In this document: positions 26,743 through 26,825 of the stretch, piece by piece
Layout of the letters: each line of letters opens with the position of its first letter
How positions within the stretch are numbered: the first letter of the stretch is position 1
Source: a virus
Strand: one strand, 5' to 3'
IMG/VR virus record: IMGVR_UViG_3300028844_006432
Location: 1 to 26,825 of that record
Length of the DNA: 26,825 bases
Program-made: the position numbers and the translations under genes
Notes under the pieces: generated by a model
Database searches by the model: none
What the model was told of the DNA's origin: nothing
Seen by the model: the letters and a program-made list of their open reading frames with translations, nothing else

Positions 26743-26825
26743 CTGGCTGCTGGCCGACCCGTGGCGCGTTGCGTTCGCGGGCGCTGTCGTCGTCGGGCTG
26801 GTGTTCCTCGTTGCGTTCATCGTGG
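26717..26825 (+). CDS. Small TM protein, 5' part (runs off window)
   Basis: ATG with GGAG upstream. The visible 36 residues are MTKIRSFISWLLADPWRVAF followed by a hydrophobic helix (AGAVVVGLVFLVAFIV), a type II anchor as in inner-membrane spanins. The 3' end lies outside the window, so the assignment is tentative. Confidence 0.6.
   Translation, partial: MTKIRSFISWLLADPWRVAFAGAVVVGLVFLVAFIV

Overview
The window is part of a tailed double-stranded DNA phage or prophage (Caudoviricetes) with very G+C-rich DNA, roughly two thirds G+C by eye. A terminase, portal, coat, lambda-type G/GT chaperone pair and 672-residue tape measure in conserved order, with no sheath or contractile baseplate gene visible, indicate a siphovirus. 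No integrase, replication gene, tRNA or CRISPR array is visible. The host is unresolved. The amidase endolysin, small membrane lysis proteins and a phage-encoded lipoprotein metalloprotease fit a high-G+C host that is probably diderm (low confidence).

Layout. (1) Positions 1-3698, minus strand: short accessory or early genes, mostly starting MSN/MSK/MSR. They sit in repeated transcription units. Four near-identical promoter-leader modules (near 29-101, 422-493, 1140-1211 and 2142-2195) carry TAGACA-17-TATAAC-like promoters. Each has an RNA hairpin that should begin at the transcript 5' end, with varying stems and an AGGRA loop. Three units contain a ribbon-helix-helix (RHH) protein, and G+C-rich hairpins lie between genes. 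(2) 3699-3846: divergent control region with a 17-bp operator-like palindrome. (3) 3847-15390, plus strand: packaging, capsid and connector module (large terminase, portal, scaffold, major capsid, LamG-like decoration candidates, a secreted metzincin lipoprotein, head-tail connectors). (4) 15397-23830: tail module (tube, G/GT chaperones with a GGGAAAT slippery site, tape measure, 1094-residue Asp-box/LamG tail-tip protein, hub). (5) 23948-26825: lysis module (amidase, holin-like protein, coiled-coil/TM XhlA-like protein and three more small membrane proteins). It is interrupted by a PAS-domain gene translationally coupled to a complete CheY-like receiver gene.

Late genes are packed head to tail, often with ATGA, GTGA or TGATG overlaps, so one rightward late transcript is likely. 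It is broken only by structured gaps around the capsid gene and after the tail hub, which may tune dosage. The most unusual points are the PAS+REC pair inside the lysis cassette, the iterated promoter and 5'-hairpin modules with covarying stems, the metzincin lipoprotein in the head region, a frame break in a LamG-like gene, and near-total absence of the words CTCGAG, GTCGAC and GAGCTC.
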